64,000 nucleotides of DNA, taken from JALQTD01 sp965657495 (lineage in GTDB: Bacteria > Bacteroidota > Bacteroidia > Flavobacteriales_D > Sanyastnellaceae). Where the stretch lies: assembly GCA_965657495.1 (NCBI GenBank), contig CBFHPD010000027.1, positions 1 to 64,000 of the forward strand. Direction: 5' to 3'. Shown one piece after another: positions 1-8,832 of this stretch. The notes below the pieces were generated by a model. That model worked only from the letters and a program-made list of their open reading frames with translations, was not told the origin of the DNA and did not search any database. Position numbers and translations under genes: made by a program. Position 1 is the stretch's first letter, and every line of letters starts with the position of its first letter.

Positions 1-441
1 GGGGCGGAGGAGCAGGGTGGCGTGGGGGGCGTCGGGGGAGCGGAGGAGGCGGAATTCGGCGTCGAGGCCGCCGGCCCAAGTGCCGGGTTGGAGGGCGAGG
101 CTGGTGTCGGGCAGGTCGACGACGAGGGGGTCGTCGGAGCCCGAGGCGCCGAGTGAAAGGGAGAACACGAGGGAGCTGTCGGCGGCGCGCGCAGTGACCG
201 CGCTCCGGTTCGCCGGGGAGCCGGCGAGGTCTTGCACCCAGCGCCAGTGCCAATTCCAGGCGGTGCCCGGCGCGCCGGGGCATGTGGTGACCATGGACGT
301 CCCCGCAGCGGTGGCGTTCAGGGTCGCGCTGGTGTCGGTGAGGTGCCACGACAGGGTGTCGCCGGTCCAGGTTTGGCCCATCCCAATTGCTGCAACCGAG
401 CAGGCCGCCACAAGCGCAAGCGTGCGATGCCATTTTTCCAT
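1..441 (-). CDS. Secreted protein N-terminus (partial)
   Basis: The first 147 codons of a minus-strand gene run off the left edge of the window. The start ATG follows a strong AAGGAGG at very short spacing. Residues 1-22 form a signal peptide (MEKWHRT, then a hydrophobic run ending GMGQ), so the product is exported. The mature part opens with WTGDTLSW and continues with a W-rich strand and an S-P-A-N-R-S stretch. This resembles the N-terminal domain of large Bacteroidota surface proteins that carry lamin-tail or gliding-type domains; that likeness is from memory and the rest of the protein is not visible. It is divergent from asd with a 96-bp gap. The function is not determined. Confidence 0.7.
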   Translation of the reverse strand, partial: MEKWHRTLALVAACSVAAIGMGQTWTGDTLSWHLTDTSATLNATAAGTSMVTTCPGAPGTAWNWHWRWVQDLAGSPANRSAVTARAADSSLVFSLSLGASGSDDPLVVDLPDTSLALQPGTWAGGLDAEFRLLRSPDAPHATLLLRP

Positions 442-537
442 CTCCTCCTTCGTTTTCTCCCCTAAATCTGAGACCTTTGCCGCATCCGAACAACCCCGTT
501 CACAAAGTTCTGATTCCCATCTACAAAGCCATTCAAC

Positions 538-1560
538 ATGCAAGCGAATTCAACGGATAAAAAGCTGCGCCTGGCCATCGTCGGGGCAACGGGTATGGTG
601 GGCGAAACCATGCGCAAAGTCCTCGAAGAAAGGGGGCTGCCTTTGGCCGATTGGTTGCCGGTGGCGAGTCCGAAAAGCGCGGGCAAGCGGCTGACGTTGT
701 GCGGCATGGAGCGCGAAGTGGTGGTGCTGGAAGACGCCGTGAAATGGGGAGCGGATGTGGCGCTGTTTAGCGCAGGTGGGGCAACCTCCAAGGAGTGGGC
801 GCCGAAGTTTGCCGCCGAGGGCACCACCGTCATCGACAACAGCAGCGCGTGGCGGATGGATCCCGCTTGTCCATTGGTCGTGCCGGAAGTGAACGGCCAC
901 GCCATCCGTCCGGAGCACCGCATCATAGGCAACCCGAATTGCACCACGATGCAACTGGTCATGGCGCTGAAGCCCTTGCACGATCGGTGGCGCGTGGTGC
1001 GTGGCATCGTCAGCACGTACCAAAGCATCACCGGTACCGGGGTGGCGGCCGTGGCCCAACTCGAGGCGGAGCGCAAAGGGGAGGAGCCGCGCGCGCGCGT
1101 GTACCCGCACCCGATTGACATGAACTGCCTGCCGCATTGCGACGTGTTCGAGGACGGCGGGTACACGAAGGAGGAACTGAAGGTGTGGAACGAGACGAAG
1201 AAGATCCTCGAGGACCCGGAGGTGGCGATGACCTGCACGGCCGTGCGGGTGCCGGTGGTGGGCGGGCACAGCGAGTCGGTTTACCTCGAGTTCGCGGAGC
1301 CGTTTGAGTTGGCGGAGGTGCGGGCGGCGCTGGCGGCGTTTCCGGGCGTGGTGGTGGAGGACGAGCCGGCGGAGAACCGGTATCCCATGCCGCGGACGGC
1401 GGCGGGTCGGGACGAGGTGTTCGTAGGGCGGTTGCGCCGGGATTTGGCCCATCCGCGCGGGCTGCACCTCTGGATTGTCGCGGACAATTTGCGCAAAGGG
1501 GCGGCCACGAATACGGTCCAAATCGCGGAATTCCTCCACCACACCGGCCGCTGGTCTTGA
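538..1560 (+). CDS. asd: Aspartate-semialdehyde dehydrogenase
   Basis: Cytoplasmic enzyme that reduces aspartyl-phosphate to aspartate semialdehyde with NADPH, the branch point to lysine/diaminopimelate, threonine and methionine. At 340 residues it has normal family length. The N-terminal nucleotide-binding motif IVGATGMVG is at 14-22. The nucleophile is Cys135 in GNPNCTTMQL and the catalytic His244 lies in GGHSESVYLEF. The SSAWRMD and VPEVN blocks before the Cys are also standard. The start at M1 fits the short basic N-terminus. No linked amino-acid genes follow. The next gene is a TonB-dependent receptor whose promoter overlaps the asd stop, so asd is probably monocistronic. Confidence 0.96.
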   Translation: MQANSTDKKLRLAIVGATGMVGETMRKVLEERGLPLADWLPVASPKSAGKRLTLCGMEREVVVLEDAVKWGADVALFSAGGATSKEWAPKFAAEGTTVIDNSSAWRMDPACPLVVPEVNGHAIRPEHRIIGNPNCTTMQLVMALKPLHDRWRVVRGIVSTYQSITGTGVAAVAQLEAERKGEEPRARVYPHPIDMNCLPHCDVFEDGGYTKEELKVWNETKKILEDPEVAMTCTAVRVPVVGGHSESVYLEFAEPFELAEVRAALAAFPGVVVEDEPAENRYPMPRTAAGRDEVFVGRLRRDLAHPRGLHLWIVADNLRKGAATNTVQIAEFLHHTGRWS

Positions 1561-1586
1561 CCTTCTGAACGGGGCGGTTATCTTGC
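1557..1586 (+). promoter_or_regulatory. Bacteroidota-type promoter of the first TonB receptor
   Basis: TTG at 1557-1559 and TATCTTGC at 1579-1586 are separated by 19 bp. This matches the Bacteroidota sigma factor layout (TTG, 17-23 bp, TAnnTTTG) with one T missing in the -7 box. The -33 element overlaps the asd stop codon. The box ends 25 nt before the receptor ATG at 1612. Confidence 0.55.
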
Positions 1587-1611
1587 GGCGGCTTTCCAAC
1601 ATCCCCGCTCC

Positions 1612-4455
1612 ATGATCCGCTCCACACTCTCCCTGCTGCTCACCTTCCTTGCGGCCCTTGTAGCCGCCCAAACCACCACCGTCACCGGCCGTTGCGTGGA
1701 GGAGGGGTCCAACCTGCCGCTCATCGGTGTGGCGGTCTACGTTCCCGGCACGTCGGCGGGCGCGTTCACGGATTTTGACGGGCATTTTCAACTGACGCTG
1801 CGGGCGGAAGGCACTGTGGAGTTGGAATGCCAAATGATCGGCTACCTCGACGCCTCCCGCACCCTCGAGTTGCCCGCCGCTTCCGGCCGCATCGACCTCG
1901 GCACCGTGGCCATGCCCTCCGCCACCATCGGCCTCGAAGAAGCCCAGGTGATCGCCTCGGTGGCGCTCGATCGGGCCACCCCGGTGGCCGTGTCCACCCT
2001 CGATGCCCGCACCATAGAAGAAGTGCAAGGGGACCGCGAGCTCGTCGAGACGTTGAACATCACGCCCGGCGTCTACGCCACGAAGGGCGGCGGCGGTTAC
2101 GGCGACAGCCGAATCAACATCCGGGGTTTCGACCAGCGCAACGTGGCGGTGCTCATCAACGGCATCCCCGTGAACGACATGGAAAACGGCTGGGTCTATT
2201 GGTCGAATTGGGCGGGCCTGGGCGATGCGGTCAGCACCATGCAAGTGCAGCGCGGTTTGGGCGCCTCGAAATTGGCCATCAACTCGGTCGGCGGAACGCT
2301 CAACATCATCACGAAGGCCACCGACGCCGTCAAGGGAGCGAGTTTTGTCCAAAGCGTCACCGACTATGGCCGCTACAAGACCATGCTCAGCCTCAGCACC
2401 GGCGTGCTTGAAAGCGGCTGGGCCCTGAGCGCCGTCGGCAGCCGCACCAGCGGGAACGCCTACGTCGACGCGACCTTCATCGACGCCTGGAGCTACTTCC
2501 TGACGGCCGCCAAGGATTTCGGTGGCCACCGCCTCGTTTTCACCGCCATCGGCGCCCCCCAAACCCACGGCCAGCGCCGCGGAACCCTCACCGTCGACCG
2601 ATTCAACGACCTCAACGCCTTGGGCTACGAAGCGCACCGCTGGAACGACGATTGGGGCACCCTCGACGGCGAAGTGCTCAACTCCCGGGTCAACCACTAC
2701 CACAAGCCGCAACTCGCCCTGAACCACTATTGGCAAATCAGCGAAAAGACGCACCTCGGCACGAGCGCCTATGCGAGCTTCGGCCGCGGCTGGGGCTCCC
2801 GGTACGACGGCACAAGCACTCCCCGCCTCAGCGAGACCCTCGTGGTCCTTGACGAGTTCGGCGACGCCGAGTCGCGCACCGTCAAGACCACCCTCAACTG
2901 GGACTACCTCTACGGCTCGAACAGCTCGAACACCCAGCCGGCCACCTACGCGGCCGATCAAATCGCCTACGACGCCGCCGTGGGCGCCTGGGTCGACACC
3001 TTGCATGTGATGGGCGATCCGGTGATGGAAGATGGCGTGCCCGTGGTGGGCGGCCGCAGCCGGAGCAGCTTGGAGCGGGCGCACAACGATCACTTTTGGA
3101 CCGGCGTCCTGTCTACGCTGCATTCGGAGCGCTCGGAGCGCGTGAACCTGGTCGCCGGCATCGACGCGCGGTTTTACAGCGGCAAGCACTACACCACCGT
3201 GGACAACTTGCTCGGGGGCGATTACTACCTGCAGTCGTTCAGCAGCCCGGATGGGTACGGGGTGAACCCGGATTATGCTTTGCTCGCGCGGCCGGGGGAT
3301 GTGGTGGATTACGACGACGTGGGCCGCGTGGGATACGGGGGCGCTTTTGGCCAAATAGAATACGCCCACAACAAGTTCTCCGCCTTCGCCGCTGCCACCT
3401 TGAGCTACACGACCTACCGGCGCATCGACCCCTACAAGTACTTCCGCTATGCCGAAACGGGCGTGCAGCCGGTCACCACCGTTGATCCCACGACGGGTGC
3501 GGTCTCCACCGAAGACCAATTCGTCTACGGCGTGAAGAGTGAGCGCGCCGGCAGTTGGGGCTACAACGCCAAGGCCGGTGGAAACTTCAAGATCAACGAG
3601 CGCAATGACGCCTACGTCAACCTCGGCTACTACTCCCGCTCGCCCTTCCTGCCCTTCGTGTTCACGAACTACTCGAACGTCCTGACCGCCGAGCAGTTGC
3701 AGAATGAAAACGTGGCAGCGGGGGAGGTGGGCTATCGGGTGCGTTTGCGTCGTTTGGCCTTGGATATCAATGCTTACCATACGCAATGGCGCGACAAAAC
3801 CATCCTGAGTGCGCCGCTGCTGCGCCCCGACGGCACCGAATACCGCGCGTTCATCCGCGGCCTCATCCAAACCCACGACGGCGTTGAAATCGAGCTCCGT
3901 TCGCAACCGGTCAAGGGCATCGAAGTGGGCGGCATGGCGTCCTTCGGGAATTGGCGCTGGGAGAACAACGTGGAAGCGGCCATCACCGCGGAGGAGGGCG
4001 GCACCGTCATCGATTCGCTCTACATCTACTCGGCGGGGTTGAAGGTGAGCGATGCGCCACAAAGCCAAATCGGATTGCTCTTCAACGCCACGCTCCCGTC
4101 CACCATCCGCATCGGCGCGAGCTACGTCTACAACTGGAACCTCTTCGCGCAGTTCAACGTGGACACGGACCGCACGAACCCGGATTACGTCGGCCTCCAA
4201 CCGGTGGAGCTCCCGGCTTACGGATACCTCGACCTGCGGGCGAGCAAAGTGTTCCGGTTCGAGGGTTGGAATTGCCGTTTGGCCGTCAACGTCCAAAACG
4301 CATTGGATAACATTTACATGAACGAGGCGGATGAGACCTTTTTCACGGACCCGTTCACCGGGGATAAGCTGCAAGGGACGGTCGCGAACGGCCGGCTGCA
4401 GGGGTATTGGTCGTACGGCCGAACCATCAGCTTGTCGGTCAAAGTGGAGGTGTAA
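1612..4455 (+). CDS. TonB-dependent outer-membrane receptor
   Basis: Energy-coupled outer-membrane channel for a bulky ligand such as a siderophore, cobalamin or oligomer; the ligand cannot be told from sequence. The 947 residues hold a signal peptide (about 1-19), a carboxypeptidase-regulatory-like domain (about 22-105, with GRCVEEGSNLPLIGVAV and FTDFDGHF), a plug domain (about 120-240, with GGGYGDSRINIRGFDQRN and VLINGIPVNDMENGW), and a beta-barrel to the C-terminus. No SusD-like lipoprotein adjoins it, so it is not a classic SusCD polysaccharide pair. The closest relative in the window is the receptor at 5994-8759, which shares the same plug signature. It ends in V rather than the usual aromatic residue. 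Confidence 0.93.
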   Translation: MIRSTLSLLLTFLAALVAAQTTTVTGRCVEEGSNLPLIGVAVYVPGTSAGAFTDFDGHFQLTLRAEGTVELECQMIGYLDASRTLELPAASGRIDLGTVAMPSATIGLEEAQVIASVALDRATPVAVSTLDARTIEEVQGDRELVETLNITPGVYATKGGGGYGDSRINIRGFDQRNVAVLINGIPVNDMENGWVYWSNWAGLGDAVSTMQVQRGLGASKLAINSVGGTLNIITKATDAVKGASFVQSVTDYGRYKTMLSLSTGVLESGWALSAVGSRTSGNAYVDATFIDAWSYFLTAAKDFGGHRLVFTAIGAPQTHGQRRGTLTVDRFNDLNALGYEAHRWNDDWGTLDGEVLNSRVNHYHKPQLALNHYWQISEKTHLGTSAYASFGRGWGSRYDGTSTPRLSETLVVLDEFGDAESRTVKTTLNWDYLYGSNSSNTQPATYAADQIAYDAAVGAWVDTLHVMGDPVMEDGVPVVGGRSRSSLERAHNDHFWTGVLSTLHSERSERVNLVAGIDARFYSGKHYTTVDNLLGGDYYLQSFSSPDGYGVNPDYALLARPGDVVDYDDVGRVGYGGAFGQIEYAHNKFSAFAAATLSYTTYRRIDPYKYFRYAETGVQPVTTVDPTTGAVSTEDQFVYGVKSERAGSWGYNAKAGGNFKINERNDAYVNLGYYSRSPFLPFVFTNYSNVLTAEQLQNENVAAGEVGYRVRLRRLALDINAYHTQWRDKTILSAPLLRPDGTEYRAFIRGLIQTHDGVEIELRSQPVKGIEVGGMASFGNWRWENNVEAAITAEEGGTVIDSLYIYSAGLKVSDAPQSQIGLLFNATLPSTIRIGASYVYNWNLFAQFNVDTDRTNPDYVGLQPVELPAYGYLDLRASKVFRFEGWNCRLAVNVQNALDNIYMNEADETFFTDPFTGDKLQGTVANGRLQGYWSYGRTISLSVKVEV

Positions 4456-4491
4456 AATGTTAAAAACGCCCGTGTAATTGCGATTTAACAG

Positions 4492-4519
4492 TTGGGGTTT
4501 GTTTTCAATCCTATTTTGC
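4492..4519 (+). promoter_or_regulatory. Candidate promoter of the small lipoprotein gene
   Basis: TTG at 4492-4494, a 17-bp spacer and TATTTTGC at 4512-4519, with the ATG 10 nt further on. It matches the Bacteroidota TTG/TAnnTTTG pattern with one deletion. The 74-bp gap after the receptor gene is locally AT-rich, as a promoter should be here. Confidence 0.5.
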
Positions 4520-4529
4520 CACGGATTCT

Positions 4530-4991
4530 ATGAAAACAAACAAAATGAACAGATTTTCTATCGGGAGTGCAGGGCTCGCGGGCCTGGCGTTGGTGGTCGG
4601 ATTGGCCGGTTGCAAAGTGGACGGGTGCACGGACTTGGACGCCGTGAATTACGATCCGGCGGCGGACAATTTTGATGGGAGTTGCGAATACGAGGGGGAA
4701 ATCGTCATGTGGTACGGCCAGGACGTGAGCACGGAGTTGCTGGATTGGGAGTCCGCCAGCTTGAGTTTCTACGTGGACGGTCAGGTCGTCGGCTCCACCT
4801 CCACTTCCGTGTACTGGACTGGAGCGCCCGACTGCGGGGACAACGCCTCCATCACCATCACGAAGGACCTCGGAAAATCCACCGCCCTTGCCTCGACCTA
4901 CGAAGTGGTGGACGATTGGGGGGATGTCTGGTGGTCAGGCGTCATCAACTTCGAGGCGAACACCTGCCTTCAATTGGAATTGACCCTCTGA
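4530..4991 (+). CDS. Small lipoprotein with GCTD motif
   Basis: 153 residues with a lipoprotein signal peptide: basic start, hydrophobic core and lipobox LAGC with lipidation at Cys28. It is followed at once by GCTDLDAVNYDPAADNFDGS, a Cys/Asp-rich calcium-loop-like motif common in surface proteins of marine Bacteroidota. The remainder is a compact, mostly beta domain (WYGQDVS, SLSFYVDG, CLQLELTL) that I do not recognise. It is probably anchored in the outer membrane. A rho-independent terminator follows directly. A later Met (MNRFSIG, 4545) is an alternative start but would leave the same lipobox. The function is unknown; presence as a real gene is well supported by promoter, lipobox and terminator. 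Confidence 0.8.
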   Translation: MKTNKMNRFSIGSAGLAGLALVVGLAGCKVDGCTDLDAVNYDPAADNFDGSCEYEGEIVMWYGQDVSTELLDWESASLSFYVDGQVVGSTSTSVYWTGAPDCGDNASITITKDLGKSTALASTYEVVDDWGDVWWSGVINFEANTCLQLELTL

Positions 4992-5009
4992 TTCAATTCA
5001 GCTTGAATG

Positions 5010-5041
5010 AAAAAGGCCGTCCTCGAAGGACGGCCTTTTTT
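5010..5041 (+). terminator. Rho-independent terminator
   Basis: The 8-bp GC stem GGCCGTCC/GGACGGCC (5015-5022 and 5028-5035) is followed by six T. The run of A before the stem means it can also act on transcripts from the other strand. It closes the lipoprotein gene and separates it from the minus-strand tRNA. Confidence 0.9.
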
Positions 5042-5043
5042 CG

Positions 5044-5119
<76 letters not shown>

Positions 5120-5182
5120 AAAAACGCGACGGCAAAGATACGCAAAATTTCAGCCCAAGGTTTCACCTTTGGCCGGAAAAAA

Positions 5183-5716
5183 TCACTCCGGTTGCAGCAA
5201 CTGCTGGATGGAGTGGGCGAGCGTCACGCCCTCCGCATCACCGACTGCTTCCAGGTGCGCGATCAGGTTGTCCATCCGCTGCCGGCTTTGGAACAATTGC
5301 CGCGCCAGCCGGTTGATTTGCTCCCGCCGGTGATCGCGATCAGTGGCCTCGGTGTACGCGCTGCGCATCATCCCGAGCAGCTGTTCTTCGTTCCACGGCT
5401 TTTCGAGGTACCAGTGGATTTTGCCATCGTTCAACGCTTGACGGACCAAATCCAGGTGCCCATACGCCGTGATCAACGCCCGCTGCAAGTCGGGGAACTC
5501 CTGCAACGTCCGTTGGAGGAATTCCAGCCCGGTTCCCTCGGGCATGATTTGGTCCGTGATGAGCAAATCCACAGGCGTGTCGCTCAAGACCATGAGCCCC
5601 TCGCGCATCGACGCCGCGGTCAACACCTTGACATGCTTCCGAAACGCCGCACGGAAAGCGAACAAATTCGCCGGCTCATCGTCGACGTACAACACCACAA
5701 AGTCTTTCAGGCTCAT
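5183..5716 (-). CDS. Single-domain response regulator
   Basis: A CheY-like receiver of 177 residues if started at the ATG just before the domain (MSLKDFVVLYVDDEP); an upstream in-frame ATG at 5743 would add nine residues. The phospho-acceptor is Asp55 (LLITDQIMP). The acidic pair is Asp12/Asp13, the switch Thr is Thr83 (ALITAYG) and the conserved Lys is Lys106 (YLEKPW). The C-terminal 50 residues are helical and charged (RDHRREQINRLARQLF) and lack any DNA-binding, HD-GYP or GGDEF domain, so output is probably by protein contact. No histidine kinase is adjacent; the partner must be elsewhere. It is divergent from the second TonB receptor across a 277-bp gap with no other feature I can support. 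Confidence 0.88.
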   Translation of the reverse strand: MSLKDFVVLYVDDEPANLFAFRAAFRKHVKVLTAASMREGLMVLSDTPVDLLITDQIMPEGTGLEFLQRTLQEFPDLQRALITAYGHLDLVRQALNDGKIHWYLEKPWNEEQLLGMMRSAYTEATDRDHRREQINRLARQLFQSRQRMDNLIAHLEAVGDAEGVTLAHSIQQLLQPE

Positions 5717-5993
5717 CGGAACTCGTTGTTCGAAACGCCCCAAATCTACGGGATTTCCCTCCCCCGGAACGCGGCCTCCGTCAATGTTAAGTGAATGTGA
5801 AATTTTACCGGCAGCAGCTGCGATCGGGGCCGCATGGATTCAACCTGAAACCTGTGTAAAATCAAGCCTTGTCGGGCAGTGCGCACAATTAATCGTTCCT
5901 TCACGTGACCCCGCCGGTGACTTGGGTCCGCACCAATTCAGCCAAAAAAAGGGAATTTCGCGGCGAAAATCTAACCCCTCAACACAGTTGAAC

Positions 5994-8759
5994 ATGACTC
6001 AAGTGTTTCGATTCGCCCTCATGGGCCTGTTCTGTGTGATGACCTCCGCGTCATTTGCCCAGATCACTGGTAAGGTAATCGATGCTTCAACCGGCGGTAT
6101 CCTCCCAGGAGCCACCATCATGGTCGAAGGATCGACAACAGGTGTTTCTGCTTCAGCAGACGGTACGTTTACGTTGAACGCGGAGCCAACGGGCAACATT
6201 TCCGTTTCATTCATCGGATACGAGACGGGACTCTTCGCTGCCAAGGCGGACATGGGTTCCATCGCTTTGGAGCCCCAGGCCCTCGGTTTGGCTGCTGCTT
6301 CGGTCATCGCCAACGTCGTGGACATCGCGAAGGATCGCGAGACCCCCGTGGCTGTTTCTACCATCGCACCCGCAGAGATTGCGTTGAAGGTCGGTAACAT
6401 GGAATTCCCAGAAATCATGAACCGCACGCCTGGCGTCTACGCCACCAAGCAAGGCGGGGGTTACGGGGACTCCCGCATTTCTTTGCGTGGTTTTGACCAG
6501 CGCAACACCTCCTTCCTCATCAACGGCCAGCCGGTCAACGACATGGAGAACGGTTGGGTGTACTGGTCGAACTGGCAGGGATTGACGGACGTGGCTTCCG
6601 GCATCCAAATCCAGCGTGGCCTCGGTGCTTCACGCCTCGCGGTTCCTTCTGTGGGCGGTACGGTTTCGATCTTCACCAAGGCGGCTCAAATGGAGCGCGG
6701 CGGTTCCGTTTCGGAGACCATCGGTAACGACGGCTACATGAAGACCTCCGTGAGCTACAGCTCAGGCAAAAACGAAAACGGTTGGGCTTCATCGTTCCTG
6801 TTGAGCCAGTGGTCAGGCGACGGATACGTCTACGGCACTTCCGGTGCGGGCACCACGTACTTCGGTGCCATCGGCTACCAGCCGGACGGCTCGAAGCACG
6901 CCTTGAACTTGTCCCTCCTTGGCGCCGGCCAATGGCACCACCAGCGCGACGCGTGGGTGTCCATCCGCGACTACCAAAACTTCGGTGAGGAAGGCATCGA
7001 CCGCCGCTGGAATTCCGACGCAGGTTTCATGACCATCGACGGAGAGAAGACGGAGTTCAGCATGCGCCGCAACTTCTACAACAAGCCGCTCGCGACGTTC
7101 AACTGGGATTGGACCATCACCGAGAACTTGACCTTGAACACGTCCGTCTACGGTTCAGCCGGTCGCGGTGGTGGAACGGGCCCACGCGGTCAGTACTTCC
7201 GCAACGCAGCGATCAACAACCACCCTTACAACATCGATTTGACCCAGCACTACCTCGAGGACAGCCTCGGTACGCGCGATGCGGACGGTTTCATCGACTT
7301 CGACGCGGTGGTCGCTGAGAACATTGCTTCAACGACCGGGTACGGCACATCAGACACGACCGGTGCTTACACCGAAAGCCCGTTCTACGGCCAACTCATC
7401 GGTTCCAACGGTTTCAACGATGCGGACGTCAACCGCGCCGTCGAAGTGCGCCGCGCTTCCATGAACTCACACGACTGGGTGGGTGTCATCTCCAACCTCG
7501 AGTACAACAAGGACAACCTCCGCGCTTCCGTGGGCGTTGACTTGCGGAACTACAAGGGGTACCACTACCGCGCCCTCAACAACCTGATGGGCTTGGACGG
7601 CTACTACTCAACGGGCAACCAAAACAACATGGGCCAAGTGCTCAACACCACCATCGACGCCGATCCTTTCCGCAACACCGGTTTGAACGGTCCGAAGATG
7701 GACTACTACAACGTCGGCGTGGTGAAGTGGGCTGGTTTCAACGGCTTGTTGGAGTACAACAACCAAGACGATTTGACGGCGGTGTTGCAAGCGGGCTTCT
7801 CGTTGCAGTCTTACCAACGCGAGGACTACTTCGACCAGCCGCTGCTTCCCATCTCTGACGTGGCAAACATCAACGGAGGCTACGTGAAGGGGGGTGCGAA
7901 CTACAACATCAGCGAGGCGTCGAACGTGTTCTTCAACGCAGGTTTGATCTCCCGTCAGCCCAACTTCGACGCGGTGTTCCCGAACTACGCGAACGTCATC
8001 AACGAAGCGCTCGAGAACGAGCAAATCACCTCCATTGAGTTGGGCTACGGCTACCGCAGCGAGAACTTGACGGTGAACGTGAACGCATACGCTACCACGT
8101 GGGGCAACCGCTTCAACACCCAGTCCGTGGACGTGGTGGTGAACGACAGCACCGTGGTGGAGGGCATCGCCCAGTTCCGCGACGTGGACGTGCAGCACAA
8201 CGGCATCGAGGTGGAGGCCAACTACTACCCGGTGAACGGTTTGAAAGTAACGGGCATGTTGTCGCTCGGCGATTGGACGTACACGAAGAACTTCGATGCG
8301 ACCATCTTCGACGACAACCAAAACGAGCTCGGCACCGCCACCCTCTACACGGAAGGTTCGAAGGTGGGTGACGCGGCGCAAGTGACCGGATACTTGGGCG
8401 TGGACTACCGCATCAACCGCGCGTTGAACGTGGACCTCGCTGCGCGTTACGTCGACGGCTTGTACGCGGACTACTCCATCAACAGCGACTTCTTGTCTCC
8501 CGACAACGCGGGCGCAGTGCAGTTGCCTTCTTACGCTTTGGTGGACCTCGGTTTGACCTCGCGCTTCGACCTGCTCGGCAGCAACGCGAGCTTCCGCATC
8601 AACGTGAACAACTTGTTCGACACGGTGTACATCGCCGAGAGCAACACGAACATCCACGCGACGGACGGCTCTGAAACGTGGAACGGCATCGACACGCGCA
8701 ACTTCGTGTGGTTCGGTTTCGGCCGCACCTGGAACGCGACCTTGAAGTTGAACTTCTAA
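5994..8759 (+). CDS. TonB-dependent outer-membrane receptor
   Basis: 921 residues from the ATG that begins a clear signal peptide (MTQVFRFALMGLF, ending SFAQ); the longer open frame upstream has no signal peptide and is ignored. Order: carboxypeptidase-regulatory-like domain (about 24-105, ITGKVIDASTGGILPGA), plug (GGGYGDSRISLRGFDQRNTS, INGQPVNDMENGW) and a long barrel ending in Phe (TLKLNF), as outer-membrane barrels do. It is a paralogue of the 1612-4455 receptor. Codon use looks more restricted (AAC, TTC, GGT, CGC dominate), which suggests high expression; this is an impression, not a calculation. No SusD partner adjoins it. A strong terminator follows. The ligand is unknown. Confidence 0.93.
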   Translation: MTQVFRFALMGLFCVMTSASFAQITGKVIDASTGGILPGATIMVEGSTTGVSASADGTFTLNAEPTGNISVSFIGYETGLFAAKADMGSIALEPQALGLAAASVIANVVDIAKDRETPVAVSTIAPAEIALKVGNMEFPEIMNRTPGVYATKQGGGYGDSRISLRGFDQRNTSFLINGQPVNDMENGWVYWSNWQGLTDVASGIQIQRGLGASRLAVPSVGGTVSIFTKAAQMERGGSVSETIGNDGYMKTSVSYSSGKNENGWASSFLLSQWSGDGYVYGTSGAGTTYFGAIGYQPDGSKHALNLSLLGAGQWHHQRDAWVSIRDYQNFGEEGIDRRWNSDAGFMTIDGEKTEFSMRRNFYNKPLATFNWDWTITENLTLNTSVYGSAGRGGGTGPRGQYFRNAAINNHPYNIDLTQHYLEDSLGTRDADGFIDFDAVVAENIASTTGYGTSDTTGAYTESPFYGQLIGSNGFNDADVNRAVEVRRASMNSHDWVGVISNLEYNKDNLRASVGVDLRNYKGYHYRALNNLMGLDGYYSTGNQNNMGQVLNTTIDADPFRNTGLNGPKMDYYNVGVVKWAGFNGLLEYNNQDDLTAVLQAGFSLQSYQREDYFDQPLLPISDVANINGGYVKGGANYNISEASNVFFNAGLISRQPNFDAVFPNYANVINEALENEQITSIELGYGYRSENLTVNVNAYATTWGNRFNTQSVDVVVNDSTVVEGIAQFRDVDVQHNGIEVEANYYPVNGLKVTGMLSLGDWTYTKNFDATIFDDNQNELGTATLYTEGSKVGDAAQVTGYLGVDYRINRALNVDLAARYVDGLYADYSINSDFLSPDNAGAVQLPSYALVDLGLTSRFDLLGSNASFRINVNNLFDTVYIAESNTNIHATDGSETWNGIDTRNFVWFGFGRTWNATLKLNF

Positions 8760-8780
8760 GTCGGCGCGACATCGCATGAG

Positions 8781-8804
8781 AAAGGGGGCTTCGGCCCCCT
8801 TTTT
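8781..8804 (+). terminator. Rho-independent terminator
   Basis: A perfect 9-bp stem AAAGGGGGC/GCCCCCTTT with a TTCG tetraloop and a T-run. It ends the second TonB receptor gene in the convergent gap before metG. Confidence 0.93.
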
Positions 8805-8832
8805 CGTTGCGGTGTGTTTTCGTCTCGGACCG

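Noticed and set aside
550..4374. 1274-codon open frame on the minus strand opposite asd and the first TonB receptor
   Set aside because: It is fully antisense to two genes with clear motifs, has His/Arg/Val-rich composition typical of reverse reading of GC-rich codons, and has no recognisable domain.
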